DNA from: Aliiruegeria sabulilitoris
GTDB lineage: Bacteria > Pseudomonadota > Alphaproteobacteria > Rhodobacterales > Rhodobacteraceae
NCBI RefSeq assembly: GCF_001558155.1
Contig: NZ_LOAS01000009.1
Span: forward strand, 186,001-250,000
Reading direction: 5' to 3'
Length of the DNA: 64,000 bases
Every line of letters starts with the position of its first letter. Position 1 is the first letter of the stretch. Made by a program: the position numbers and the translations under genes. Below, one piece after another: positions 1-8,894 of the stretch. Under the pieces are notes generated by a model that was not told the DNA's origin, did not search any database, and worked only from the letters and a program-made list of their open reading frames with translations.

Positions 1-799
1 GCCAGTAGAAATCCGGCGGCAATCCGGCCTCTGCACGTTTCTCCTCGTTGAAGGGTGGTTTGAGCGGACCGTGGAAGTAGCGGCGCACGAGATCATGGAA
101 CACGATGACCGGGTCGCGGTCCTCGCGTCCGCACAGGAAGTGGAACCATTTGGAGCCATAGGCGACGTGGTGGACCTCCTCGGCATAGATCACGTCGAGC
201 GCCGCAATGGTCTGCTTGTCGCCGGCCTTGCGGAAGATCTCGATCATGCCAGGGGTCACGTCGAGCCCGCGCGCCTCCAGCACCATCGGCACCACGGCCA
301 GCCGGCCCATCAGGTCTTCGGCGGTGTCCTCGGCCGCGCGCCACATGCCGGCATGGGCGGGCAGAGCGCCGTAATGGCTGTCGCGCGCTTCGAGGCAATC
401 GAAGATCAGGTTGAAATGCTTGGCCTCCTCGTCGGCCGACTTCACCCAGTCGTCATAGAACCCCATCGGCATGGGCACATGGCCGAAACGGGCGATGATG
501 TCCCAATGCAGGTCCACCGCGTTGAGCTCGATATGGGCCACCGCATGCAGAATTGCGGCCTGTCCCTGCGGCGAGCCAGGCCGGCGGCGCGGCACGTCCC
601 GCGGATCCAGCAGTTCGGGCTTCTCGGGCCGGGCAGGGCGCAGGGGCGGGTTTGCGGTGCCAACGGGGATCGGCGCACCCGCCGCGCGCGCCTCGCGCCA
701 GCGCTCCGCGTAGCGACGCGACAGCGCCGTCTTTTCGCGGCCATCGGCGGTGCACAGCACCTCGCAGGCCATCTCGGTCAGGATTTTCTGCTCAGGCAC
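1..799 (-). CDS. DUF455 ferritin-like protein (3' end beyond window)
   Basis: This gene runs off the left edge, so only the first 266 codons are visible. The translation contains two helical blocks with ferritin-like metal-ligand patterns: HAVAHIELNAVDLHWD near residue 90 and YAEEVHHVAYG near residue 213. An SADEEAKHFNL segment lies between them. This spacing is characteristic of the DUF455 family, predicted di-iron ferritin-like proteins of unknown substrate. The GTG at 799 is the likely start: an in-frame TGA lies just upstream and a GGGGAG ribosome-binding site sits six bases before it; the next choice is ATG at codon 10. It lies 127 bp downstream of the peroxiredoxin gene on the same strand, which suggests a link to oxidative or metal stress, but that is inference. 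Confidence 0.85.
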   Translation of the reverse strand, partial: MPEQKILTEMACEVLCTADGREKTALSRRYAERWREARAAGAPIPVGTANPPLRPARPEKPELLDPRDVPRRRPGSPQGQAAILHAVAHIELNAVDLHWDIIARFGHVPMPMGFYDDWVKSADEEAKHFNLIFDCLEARDSHYGALPAHAGMWRAAEDTAEDLMGRLAVVPMVLEARGLDVTPGMIEIFRKAGDKQTIAALDVIYAEEVHHVAYGSKWFHFLCGREDRDPVIVFHDLVRRYFHGPLKPPFNEEKRAEAGLPPDFYW

Positions 800-926
800 G
801 ATCCGCTCCCCAAAGTCTCATGCGGGTGTCTGTGTCACGTGCGCGCCAAGAAGGGCAAGGGCGTTCGCCGCCCATGCCGCTAGCAAGCCCGGTTTCGGGA
901 AGACACGGGGTCTCCGACGGGCAAGG

Positions 927-1415
927 TCAGCCCAGGGCCTTCACCGCCTCCAGTACTTCGTCGATGTGGCCGTCAACCTTCACCTTGCGCCAGATGCGGC
1001 GGATCACGCCGTCGCCGTCAATCAGGAAGGTGGCGCGCTCGATCCCCATGAAGGTCTTGCCGTACATCTTCTTCTCGCCGTAGACGCCGTAACGCTCACA
1101 GATATCGCCTTCGGCATCCGACAGCAGCGCCACGCCAAGTTCGTGCTTGTCGCGGAACTTTTCGTGTTTGGCGACGGTGTCCTTGGAAACGCCGAGGATC
1201 GTTGCGCCGGCCTCTTCAAATTCCTGTTGGCGGCAGGTGAACCCTATGGCCTGTTTCGTGCATCCCGGCGTATCGTCACGCGGATAGAAATAGAGAATGA
1301 CGGGGCTTGGCCGGAGCGCCGAGAGGGTCACATCCGTGCCGCCATCGCGGGGCAGGGTGAAATCGGGGGCGGTATTGCCCTCGGTGAGGGTGGTTCCGGT
1401 CGGGGTGTCGATCAT
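927..1415 (-). CDS. bcp: Thioredoxin-dependent peroxiredoxin, Bcp/PrxQ type
   Basis: A 162-residue cytosolic peroxidase expected to reduce H2O2 and alkyl hydroperoxides at the expense of thioredoxin. The AhpC/TSA fold is evident from APDFTLP near residue 16, FYPRDDTPGCT with the peroxidatic Cys52, and a downstream FLIDGDGVIR strand. In classic Bcp/PrxQ proteins the resolving cysteine is five residues after the peroxidatic one; here that position is Ile57 and the next cysteine is Cys61, so the disulfide geometry may differ. Full family length. An AAGGA ribosome-binding site precedes the ATG. It is divergent from the AsmA-like gene and upstream of the DUF455 gene on the same strand. Confidence 0.93.
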   Translation of the reverse strand: MIDTPTGTTLTEGNTAPDFTLPRDGGTDVTLSALRPSPVILYFYPRDDTPGCTKQAIGFTCRQQEFEEAGATILGVSKDTVAKHEKFRDKHELGVALLSDAEGDICERYGVYGEKKMYGKTFMGIERATFLIDGDGVIRRIWRKVKVDGHIDEVLEAVKALG

Positions 1416-1491
1416 GTAACTGTCATCCTTCAGGCAAAGTGTTGCACTTACTTAGTAGTGCGGCGCGCGCGAAGTTAAAGAGGCTGGGCCA

Positions 1492-4400
1492 TTGGTCCGG
1501 CAGAGCGGCGGACAGAACGTGGAGGAAAGCCAGAACACCGAAACCGGTGACGATCGACAGCAGGTCGATCCGGAACGCGCGTCGCGGCCGCGGCGTCGCA
1601 AGCGCTGGCGCGTGCTGTCCTGGAGCCTGTTCATCCTGTTCGATGCCGTCGTGGTGCTCGGGGTCGGGCTTTTCTTGGCCAGTCTGACGATCGAGGGCCG
1701 TGACCTGCCGACGCCGGATTGGGCAGCGGAGCAGGCGAGCCTGATCCTGTCGCGCGGCCTCGACGGTGGCGAAACCAATGTGGGCGAGATCACCATTCGC
1801 ATGGCGCAGAAAGCCCTGCCGGAGGTGATTTTTCGCGACGTGACGGTGACGGGGCCCGACGGGTCCGAATTGCTGAACGTGCCCGCCCTGCAGCTTTCGG
1901 TCGACAAGCGCGCGATCTGGCAGGGCAAGTTGCAACCGCGGACGCTTGAGGTTGTTGGAGCCAAACTGGAGCTGCGCCGCAAGGCGGACGGGTCGTTCGA
2001 TCTGGGTTTCGGCACCGGGCAGAGGCCAGCAGCCTTCGAATCGCTCGACAGCGCCGTAGAGGCCGTGCAGCAGCTCTTCGAGCTTCCCGCTCTTGCGCCG
2101 GTGGAACGGCTGGAAGTGCGGGAACTGGAGGTCTTTTACGAAGACGCCCGCGCGGAGCGTGCCTGGCGCGTCAGCGATGGCACCATGCTGCTGACCCATC
2201 AGGAGGATGCGCTGTCGCTCTCGGTCGCGCTCGAATTGCCGGGGGAGGATAACGAGGATTCCGAGCCGGCCAGCGTGGCGCTGCGGCTCAGCATGGGCAA
2301 GACGGGCGCGGAAGCGGAGGCCTCGGCGCTGGTCGAGAATGTGCGTGCCATCGATATCGCCGCGCACAGCCCGGTGCTCAGCTGGTTGAAACCGCTCAAG
2401 GCGCGGGTCTCGGGGGCGATGATCGTCGGGCGGATGGCGGACGGTCGGATGGGGCCGCTCAATGGCACGTTGGAAATCGGCAACGGCGTGTTCCAGCCCG
2501 AAACCGGTGCCCGCCCGATCCCCTTTGACGGTGCACGCACCTATTTCGGCTATCGCCCGGAACAGGGACGGATCACCTTCGAGGAGCTGGTGGTGCACGC
2601 GCCCGACGGAACGCTCTCGGCGACGGGGCAGGTGTATTTCGAGGGAATCGAGACCGGCTGGCCAACCGCGCTGGTCGGCCAGTTCGCCTTTTCCGAGCTG
2701 CGGTTGGATCCGAAGGGATTGCTGCGCGCGCCCGCGCTGTTCGATAGTGGCGCGCTCGACCTGAGGGTTTCGCTCGATCCGTTCCGGGCAGAGATCGGGC
2801 AGCTCGTCATGAGCACGGCCGATCCGGACGACACGCGCGGGCAGACCGATCTGCGCGTTGCTGGCCTGGTCACGGCCGACGATACCGGCTGGCACGTGTC
2901 GCTGGATCTGGGCTTCGATGAGATCCGCGCGCCCATGCTGACGGCCCTTTGGCCGTTGAACCTCGTGCCGGGCACGCGCGGCTGGATCGAGGAGAACCTT
3001 CTCTCCGGTGTCATCCACGATGCGCATGGCGGTTTGCGGATCGACCAGGACACGCCGCCGCAACTCGCGCTCAGCTTCGAGTTCAGCGATGCCTCGGTTC
3101 AGGCGATGAAGACCCTTCCGCCGGTTACCGACGCGCGCGGCTACGCCTCTGTTGGCGGGCACCGCTTCGCGATGACGCTGGAGGAGGGGCAGATGCGCGC
3201 GCCGAAGGGCGGCGTGATCGACGCCGCGGGTACCACGGTGCGCGTCGCAGACATGCGGCAGAAGCCGGCCAATGTGGAGCTCCTGCTCAAGACGCGCGCG
3301 CCTGTACCCGCGGCGCTTTCGGTCCTGGATCAGGAGCCGTTCCGTTTCCTGAGCAAGGCGGGCCAGCCGGTGGATCTTGCGCTTGGCGAGGGCCGCGCCG
3401 AGGGGCGGGTCGTCTTTCCGCTCAAGCGTGGCCTCCGGGGGCGCGATGTCGATTTCGAGATCACCGCCTATGCGGAAAACCTCCGTTCCGAAGTTCTCGT
3501 GCCGAACCGGGCGCTGGAGGGGCAAAACGCGCGGGTGACGGCGCGGCCCGGGGGGCTGGTGATCACCGGTGACGGCGCGTTGGACGGGGTGCCCTTCACC
3601 GGGGCGACGGTGCGGATTCCCTTTGGCGAAGACGCCGCCGCGCCAACGATCGAAGGCGAAGTCGAGATCGGCGAGGGATTCGTGCAGACCTTCGGGATCG
3701 GCCTGCCGAAAGGGGCGGTGACCGGGGCGGGGCCCGCGAATTTCGCGCTGGAACTGCCGCGTGAAGGGGCCATTCGCTATTCGCTTGATTCGGATTTGCG
3801 CGGTGTCGGTCTCTCCCTGCCGCCCTTGGGGTGGAGCAAGGCTGCAAAAGGCGAGGGCCGCTTGCAATTGTCGGGACGGCTCGGCGAGCGGCCCAATGTG
3901 GATGCGTTGTCGCTGAAAGCGGCGGGGCTGACAGCGGAGGGGAGTGTGACGACCTCGCAGGAGGGCGGGCTGCAGGAAGCGCTGTTCTCGCGGGTCTCCG
4001 TCGGGGACTGGCTCGATGCGCCGGTGGTGCTCACGGGGCGCGGCGCGGGCCGGGAGCCGGCAATCGAGCTGCGCGGAGGGCGCATCGATATTCGCAAGAC
4101 GAGCATTGGCGGCGCGAGCAACAGCGGCGGGTCCAGCGCTGGACCGCCCGTGAAGCTGGTGCTCGACAGGCTGACCATTTCCGATGGCATCGCGCTCACC
4201 GGTTTCCGAGGCGAGCTGACCAAGGCGGCCGGCTATTCTGGCAATTTCACCGGCTCGGTGAACGGGCAAGTCCGGGTCGATGGCACGCTTGTGCCCGCGA
4301 AACGCGGCGGCACGGCGGTACGCATTCGGTCCGACAATGCCGGTGCGGTTTTCAAGGCGGCGGGAATGTTCCAGCAGGCCAATGGCGGCGCGATGTCCCT

Positions 4401-4890
4401 GATCCTGCAGCCGCGCGGTGCGCCCGGGGAATATGACGGCCAGCTTCAGGTCGAGGATGTGCGGGTGCGCAGCGCCTCGGGACTGACAGCGCTGCTCAAC
4501 GCGATCACCGTTGTCGGCCTGATCGACGAATTGAACGGCACGGGGCTTTTGTTCACCGATGTCGAGGCGGTCTTCCGCTTGACGCCCAGCTTCGTGCACG
4601 TCACACGCTCTTCCGGCGTCGGGCCATCGCTCGGCATTTCGATGGAAGGGGTCTATGACATGAACCGGGACAGGCTGAACATGCAGGGCGTGTTTTCCCC
4701 GGTCTACATGGTCAATTCCATTGGCCGGATCTTCACGCGCAAGGGGGAGGGGCTGATCGGCTTCACCTATCGGATGCGTGGCAGTTCCTCCAACCCGTCG
4801 GTGGAAGTGAACCCGCTCTCGGCGCTGACACCGGGCATGTTCCGCGACATTTTTCGCGCGCCGCCCCCGCAGCCGCGCGGCGGAGGGTGA
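1492..4890 (+). CDS. AsmA/YhdP-type (DUF3971) envelope protein
   Basis: A protein of about 1,132 residues with a basic N-terminus, one hydrophobic anchor at about residues 42-65 ([18 protein letters not shown]), and a long beta-rich periplasmic region. The C-terminal part resembles the AsmA_2 module: repeated [20 protein letters not shown]-type strands and a final [14 protein letters not shown] signature. Large AsmA-like proteins such as YhdP and TamB are thought to bridge inner and outer membranes and conduct phospholipids; that role is inferred from the family. The start is uncertain: TTG at 1492 has an AAGAGG upstream, while GTG at 1519 is an alternative. Its stop is close to queA, so the two are probably co-transcribed. 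Confidence 0.82.
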   Translation: MVRQSGGQNVEESQNTETGDDRQQVDPERASRPRRRKRWRVLSWSLFILFDAVVVLGVGLFLASLTIEGRDLPTPDWAAEQASLILSRGLDGGETNVGEITIRMAQKALPEVIFRDVTVTGPDGSELLNVPALQLSVDKRAIWQGKLQPRTLEVVGAKLELRRKADGSFDLGFGTGQRPAAFESLDSAVEAVQQLFELPALAPVERLEVRELEVFYEDARAERAWRVSDGTMLLTHQEDALSLSVALELPGEDNEDSEPASVALRLSMGKTGAEAEASALVENVRAIDIAAHSPVLSWLKPLKARVSGAMIVGRMADGRMGPLNGTLEIGNGVFQPETGARPIPFDGARTYFGYRPEQGRITFEELVVHAPDGTLSATGQVYFEGIETGWPTALVGQFAFSELRLDPKGLLRAPALFDSGALDLRVSLDPFRAEIGQLVMSTADPDDTRGQTDLRVAGLVTADDTGWHVSLDLGFDEIRAPMLTALWPLNLVPGTRGWIEENLLSGVIHDAHGGLRIDQDTPPQLALSFEFSDASVQAMKTLPPVTDARGYASVGGHRFAMTLEEGQMRAPKGGVIDAAGTTVRVADMRQKPANVELLLKTRAPVPAALSVLDQEPFRFLSKAGQPVDLALGEGRAEGRVVFPLKRGLRGRDVDFEITAYAENLRSEVLVPNRALEGQNARVTARPGGLVITGDGALDGVPFTGATVRIPFGEDAAAPTIEGEVEIGEGFVQTFGIGLPKGAVTGAGPANFALELPREGAIRYSLDSDLRGVGLSLPPLGWSKAAKGEGRLQLSGRLGERPNVDALSLKAAGLTAEGSVTTSQEGGLQEALFSRVSVGDWLDAPVVLTGRGAGREPAIELRGGRIDIRKTSIGGASNSGGSSAGPPVKLVLDRLTISDGIALTGFRGELTKAAGYSGNFTGSVNGQVRVDGTLVPAKRGGTAVRIRSDNAGAVFKAAGMFQQANGGAMSLILQPRGAPGEYDGQLQVEDVRVRSASGLTALLNAITVVGLIDELNGTGLLFTDVEAVFRLTPSFVHVTRSSGVGPSLGISMEGVYDMNRDRLNMQGVFSPVYMVNSIGRIFTRKGEGLIGFTYRMRGSSSNPSVEVNPLSALTPGMFRDIFRAPPPQPRGGG

Positions 4891-4892
4891 AC

Positions 4893-5945
4893 ATGAACCT
4901 GTCGGATTTCGATTTCGATCTGCCCGAAGAACTGATCGCCACCCGCCCGGCTATCCCGCGCAGCTCCGCACGGCTGCTGGTGGCGCAAGGCGGGAGAACC
5001 GTGGATTCGCATGTTCATGACCTGCCGGGTTTCCTGCGGCCCGGTGACCGGCTGGTGCTCAACAACACGCGTGTGATCCCGGCGCGCCTTTCCGGCGTTC
5101 GCCGCCGCGATGGCGAGCAGGGCCCGACCGAGGCGCGCATCGAGGTGACGCTGCTGGAGCCGCAGGGCGACGGGTCCTGGAACGTGTTGGCCAAACCCGC
5201 CAAGAAGGTCCGGGATGGCGAGGAAATCCATTTCGCGCCGGGCTTCTCGGCGCGTGTAACCGGGCGAGCCGAGGGGCAGCTCAACCTCGCCTTCTCGCTG
5301 GAAGGCGATGATTTCGACGCGGCGCTGGACGCGGCGGGCTTCATGCCGCTGCCGCCCTATATCGCCGCCCGCCGCGCTGCAGATGCGCAGGACCGCACCG
5401 ATTACCAGACCGTCTTTGCCCGCCACTCGGGCGCCGTCGCCGCGCCCACGGCTTCGCTGCATTTCGACCGGCCGTTGCTGGAACGCCTCGCCGCGATGGG
5501 CGTGGACTTCACCGAAGTTACGCTGCATGTCGGCGCGGGCACGTTCCTGCCGGTCAAGGTCGATGACGTGAGCCAGCACAAGATGCATTCGGAATGGGGC
5601 GAGGTCTCGGATGTGGCCGCCGCCGAGATCAACGCCACCCGCGTGACGGGCGGACGGATCATCCCTGTCGGCACCACGGCTTGCCGGCTGATCGAGAGCG
5701 CGGCCGGGGCGGAGGGCATCCACCCCTGGAGTGGGGAGACGGATATCTTCATCCGGCCCGGCTATGAGTTCCGCGTTGCCGACGGGCTGATGACCAATTT
5801 CCACCTGCCCAAATCGACGCTGATGATGCTGGTCTCGGCGCTGATGGGGCGGGATCGGATGATGGCGCTCTATGAACATGCCATTGCCGAACGCTACCGT
5901 TTCTTCAGCTATGGCGACGCGTCGCTGCTTTTGCCGATGGGGTGA
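4893..5945 (+). CDS. queA: S-adenosylmethionine:tRNA ribosyltransferase-isomerase
   Basis: A 350-residue cytosolic enzyme that transfers and isomerises the ribosyl moiety of S-adenosylmethionine onto preQ1-modified tRNA, making epoxyqueuosine at the wobble position. The N-terminus [14 protein letters not shown], the [12 protein letters not shown] block, the [17 protein letters not shown] block near residue 170 and the C-terminal [19 protein letters not shown] segment are all hallmark QueA regions. ATG at 4893 is chosen over an in-frame GTG at 4887 because GGAGG at 4882-4886 is spaced six bases from it. It begins two bases after the AsmA-like stop codon, consistent with an operon. Confidence 0.96.
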   Translation: MNLSDFDFDLPEELIATRPAIPRSSARLLVAQGGRTVDSHVHDLPGFLRPGDRLVLNNTRVIPARLSGVRRRDGEQGPTEARIEVTLLEPQGDGSWNVLAKPAKKVRDGEEIHFAPGFSARVTGRAEGQLNLAFSLEGDDFDAALDAAGFMPLPPYIAARRAADAQDRTDYQTVFARHSGAVAAPTASLHFDRPLLERLAAMGVDFTEVTLHVGAGTFLPVKVDDVSQHKMHSEWGEVSDVAAAEINATRVTGGRIIPVGTTACRLIESAAGAEGIHPWSGETDIFIRPGYEFRVADGLMTNFHLPKSTLMMLVSALMGRDRMMALYEHAIAERYRFFSYGDASLLLPMG

Positions 5946-5969
5946 CGCTGCTGGGGCTCGCCGCGCGCA

Positions 5970-6094
5970 GGAACGGTCCTTCGGATCGTTCCTCCGGCAG
6001 AGGTATTCGGGAAAAGGTGAGGAAAAAACCTGCCTTCTTCTGACCGGAAATGTCCCGGGGGAGCGCTCGCAAGAGCGCGGGGGACAACGCCCCC
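5970..6094 (+). repeat. Composite intergenic repeat, copy A
   Basis: Segment 1 (5970-6022) contains a short stem around TTCGGATCGT and then CTCCGGCAGAGGTATTCGGG. Segment 2 (6043-6094) begins CCGGAAATGTCCCGGGGGAG and carries two hairpins, GCGCTC-gcaa-GAGCGC and GGGGG-acaacg-CCCCC. The same two segments in the same order occur on the opposite strand at 10829-10958. The element fills most of the gap between queA and the next gene and could also act as a terminator or RNA-processing site for queA. Confidence 0.75.
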
Positions 6095-6210
6095 CTGCAA
6101 CCTTCACCTCCAGCGCGTTCGCGCCCGAACAAACGGTCTCCTCAGATGGGGCATTGATGCGTTAGGCTGAAGTTGGATTTCGAGAGTCCGGTTTTGAGGG
6201 GGGATACGTC

Positions 6211-6732
6211 TTGAACTGGTTGCAAGCTATTCAATGGAGCACCGCCCACACCATCCACCAATTGACGGCGGAGCACGGGGCGCGCGGTGTGATCCCGACG
6301 GAAAAAGGATTCTATGCCTTCTGCAAGGGCGCGGGCCTGCCGTCGCCGGACAGATGCCTCTATGTCGGTATCGCCGTGGGTAAGCGCGGGCTGCGCGGGC
6401 GCCTAGGCTCCTATCTGCGGGCAAAGGTCACCGAGAGCAAGGCCGCGGCAATGAAGCATCGTGGCAAGCGCCTGATTTCCTTTGCACGGATCAAGGGCGT
6501 CACCGGCACTGGGAGCGCGACGGCCAACACGATTCGAAATGACCGTTTCATCCATGTCAGCTGGGCACCCGTTCCGCTCGATTTCTCGGGCGGCGAGGCG
6601 GCCAATGCACGCGAATATGCCTTCATGCTGGAGCGGGCGCTGATCGACTATTACCGCCCGCTCTACAACACGGCGGACTGGGAGGCAGACCTCGAACTGG
6701 AGTTGGACGAGGACTTCCTTCCCGAAGGCTAG
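6211..6732 (+). CDS. GIY-YIG nuclease-like protein
   Basis: A 173-residue protein with a GIY-YIG-like core. GFYAFCKG near residue 33 followed by CLYVGIAVGKRGLRGRLGSY resembles the two short strands and the helix with the catalytic arginine. A C-terminal helix with ERALIDYYRPLYNTADWE supplies the expected glutamate and the PLYN-type ending seen in GIY-YIG domains. The fold is associated with DNA cleavage, but single-domain members often have no known role. The start is TTG with a strong GAGGGGGG eight bases upstream. No partner gene is evident. Confidence 0.72.
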   Translation: MNWLQAIQWSTAHTIHQLTAEHGARGVIPTEKGFYAFCKGAGLPSPDRCLYVGIAVGKRGLRGRLGSYLRAKVTESKAAAMKHRGKRLISFARIKGVTGTGSATANTIRNDRFIHVSWAPVPLDFSGGEAANAREYAFMLERALIDYYRPLYNTADWEADLELELDEDFLPEG

Positions 6733-6735
6733 GCG

Positions 6736-7248
6736 TCAGATCCATCCCTCCGGCAGTGCGCCGTTGGAGGGCAATTCCAGCCGGAATCGTGCCCCGCCGC
6801 TCTCGCGCGGCTGGAAGCCAAGCGACAGGTACAGCTCCTTCGCGCGGGCATTGTCGGGATGCGTGCTCACGACCATCTGCCCGCATTCCTGCCGGCGCGC
6901 CTCCGACAGGCAGGCCGCCACCAGCAGCCGACCGATCCCGTGGCCGCGCTGACCGTCTTCCACGAAGAGATGGTTGATTTCGAGGATCCTGAGGCCCCAT
7001 TGCATTTGCGGAAAGCTGTGCAGCAAGGCGTAGCCTGATAGCGTGCCGTTCCGCTCGGCCACGAGCGCTTTCGCACAGGCCTGCTTGCCGAAGAGATCGC
7101 GCTCGATTGCCCGCGTCGACGTCGTGGCAACGTCCCCGTGATGGGCCGCAAGCGCGATGACCATTTCCAAAAGGCGGGGAAGGTCCTGCCGTTCCGCCCG
7201 TCGCACCCGCACCGCGAGCGTGTCTGTTGAAATTTCCTGCATCTGCAT
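6736..7248 (-). CDS. GNAT-family N-acetyltransferase
   Basis: A 170-residue acetyltransferase of the GNAT superfamily, expected to move an acetyl group from acetyl-CoA to an amine; the substrate cannot be read from the sequence. It shows the family's beta4 strand (LEINHLFVEDGQRGHGIGRL), with the acetyl-CoA-binding QRGHGIGR loop at its end, then VSTHPDNARAKELYLSLGFQ, the usual motif B. ATG at 7248 has an AGGA eight bases upstream and is preferred to the GTG at 7275. Its leader contains a terminator-like hairpin with an alternative pairing partner (7268-7315). It converges on the GIY-YIG gene with a 3-bp gap. Confidence 0.88.
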   Translation of the reverse strand: MQMQEISTDTLAVRVRRAERQDLPRLLEMVIALAAHHGDVATTSTRAIERDLFGKQACAKALVAERNGTLSGYALLHSFPQMQWGLRILEINHLFVEDGQRGHGIGRLLVAACLSEARRQECGQMVVSTHPDNARAKELYLSLGFQPRESGGARFRLELPSNGALPEGWI

Positions 7249-7267
7249 GTTTCGGTTCCTGGCTGTT

Positions 7268-7315
7268 GCCGCCACGAGAAGCCGAAAGTCATGAAAAAAG
7301 CCGCCCGTGGCGGCC
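7268..7315 (-). promoter_or_regulatory. Candidate transcription attenuator in the GNAT leader
   Basis: On the minus strand a GCCGCC-acg-GGCGGC hairpin (7300-7314) is followed by six T residues, as in an intrinsic terminator. Downstream, the complement of 7268-7275 reads GTGGCGGC. It can pair perfectly with GCCGCCAC, the complement of 7307-7314, and would destroy the terminator. A 15-codon ORF (7395-7348, minus strand) precedes it. The pairing is seen in the sequence; regulation is inferred. Confidence 0.45.
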
Positions 7316-7504
7316 TTTGAAGATTGGATGAATCCGTCCGGCCGCTCCTATGTGGAACGCGACCAATAAAATCGGGAGACGACGAAACGGTTCATGTCCG
7401 CGTCATGCGCCTTCGCGCGCGCTGCGTCAAGAAGGCAATGGAGGCTTGGTGTGACGATGCCGGCTGTGGCAGGCTTCACGGAAAGCCGAATCCGGGGGAA
7501 AGTC

Positions 7505-8770
7505 ATGCGCCTGTTTGCCGTTCTGCTGGCCGCCGTGTTGACGGTTGGCTTCGCGATCTTTCTCTTGCGTGACTTGCCGCCACCAAGCCGGATCACCTTT
7601 GCCGCCGGTTCCCAGGATGGCGGTTACTGGAATATCGCCGAAAGGTACCGATCGGAACTGGCCCGGGATGGAATCGAGGTCGAGATCCTGGAAACGGCAG
7701 GCTCGCTCGAGAACCTCGGTCTGCTGAGCTCGGGGGAGGCCGATGTCGGGCTGTTGCAGGGCGGCATTTCCACCGAGGGGCTGGATATCGAGGCCCTGGG
7801 AACGGTGTTCTTCGAGCCGATCATCGTCTTTGCCCGGGCGGATCGCGAGGTGTCCGCCAACCCCGGCACCTGGAAGGGGCTGACCATCGCGCGCGGCGGC
7901 ACGGGGTCGGGAACGCGGGTGGCGGCGGACAGGCTGCTCAATGCTCTGGACATCACCCAGCTCAATACGCTCAGCGATCTCGGCGGCACTGCGGCCGCCG
8001 AAGCGCTGCTGGCCGGCGAGGTCGACCTGGCGATTTTCGTCGCGCCGCTTTCGGCGGATTACTTCGTCCCTTTGATGGGCAACGAGACGGTAGACCTTGT
8101 CCGTTTCCAGCATGCCGACGCGATATCGTTGCGCCTGCCCAATAGCCGGGTCGTGAATGTGCCCTCCGGGGCGGTGTCGCTCGACCCGGTGGTCCCCTTG
8201 GTCGACGTGCCGATGATCACGCTCATGGCGCGGCTGGCCGGTGTGGAGGATCTGCACCCGGCAGTGGTCGACCGCCTTGTCCTCGCCGCGCGCAAGATCC
8301 ACGGCAATAGCAGCATCTTCGCCAAACAGGGGCAGTTTCCGACCGGGGAGGGGGCTGATATGCCGCTCGACCTGGGCGCTCTGAAATTGCTGGCCGAGGG
8401 GCAGAGCGCCTTTCATGACTGGTTGCCCTATTGGATCGCGGCCCAGATTCGCCGGGTTTTGCTCATCTTGCTTCCGCTGCTGTTTATCGTCGTTCCGCTG
8501 GTGCGTATCCTGCCCGGCGTCTATCGGTGGAGCATGCACCGGCGGGTCTGGCGTCACTATACCGTGATCCGCGAGATCGAACTGGAGCTGGACAACACCA
8601 CGTCCTCCGTCGACCTGAACGCTCTCGACACGCGGCTTGCCGGGATAGAGCACGAGCTTGCAGGCATGCGCCTGCCACCTCCCTTCCGCGCGGGGGCCTA
8701 TAATGCGCGGCTGCATGTCGAGTTGGTGCGCCGGCGGATTTCGGAAATGCTACAGCACCCTGACAGCTGA
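7505..8770 (+). CDS. TAXI-family TRAP-type solute-binding protein, membrane anchored
   Basis: A 421-residue protein with an N-terminal hydrophobic signal or anchor (residues 3-22) and a TAXI/NMT1-like ligand-binding domain. The domain starts ITFAAGSQDGGYWNIAE and includes the ETAGSLENLGLLSSGEADVGLLQGG block typical of these binding proteins. After about residue 310 a second hydrophobic stretch (VLLILLPLLFIVVPLVRILPG) is followed by a charged, probably helical cytoplasmic tail, so the binding domain appears tethered at both ends. The ATG is preceded by GGGGGAAAG. No TRAP permease gene is adjacent, so it may feed a distant transporter or act as a sensor; this is inference. Confidence 0.8.
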   Translation: MRLFAVLLAAVLTVGFAIFLLRDLPPPSRITFAAGSQDGGYWNIAERYRSELARDGIEVEILETAGSLENLGLLSSGEADVGLLQGGISTEGLDIEALGTVFFEPIIVFARADREVSANPGTWKGLTIARGGTGSGTRVAADRLLNALDITQLNTLSDLGGTAAAEALLAGEVDLAIFVAPLSADYFVPLMGNETVDLVRFQHADAISLRLPNSRVVNVPSGAVSLDPVVPLVDVPMITLMARLAGVEDLHPAVVDRLVLAARKIHGNSSIFAKQGQFPTGEGADMPLDLGALKLLAEGQSAFHDWLPYWIAAQIRRVLLILLPLLFIVVPLVRILPGVYRWSMHRRVWRHYTVIREIELELDNTTSSVDLNALDTRLAGIEHELAGMRLPPPFRAGAYNARLHVELVRRRISEMLQHPDS

Positions 8771-8894
8771 GGTATTGTGCCCGGCGAGATGAACCATTGC
8801 CGACATGGTGCTGTCGGCTTAAAGCGCGCTTCTGGTGTGCCGACTCGTCTCGCAGGGCGCCCGGGACAATTCTCATGGCAAGAGGACACACGCC

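Noticed and set aside
1423-4599. Very long minus-strand open frame (over 1,000 codons) opposite the AsmA-like gene
   Set aside because: It is an antisense shadow of a GC-rich gene: composition is Arg/His/Gly/Pro-rich without any family motif, while the plus strand has a proper anchor and AsmA-like C-terminus.
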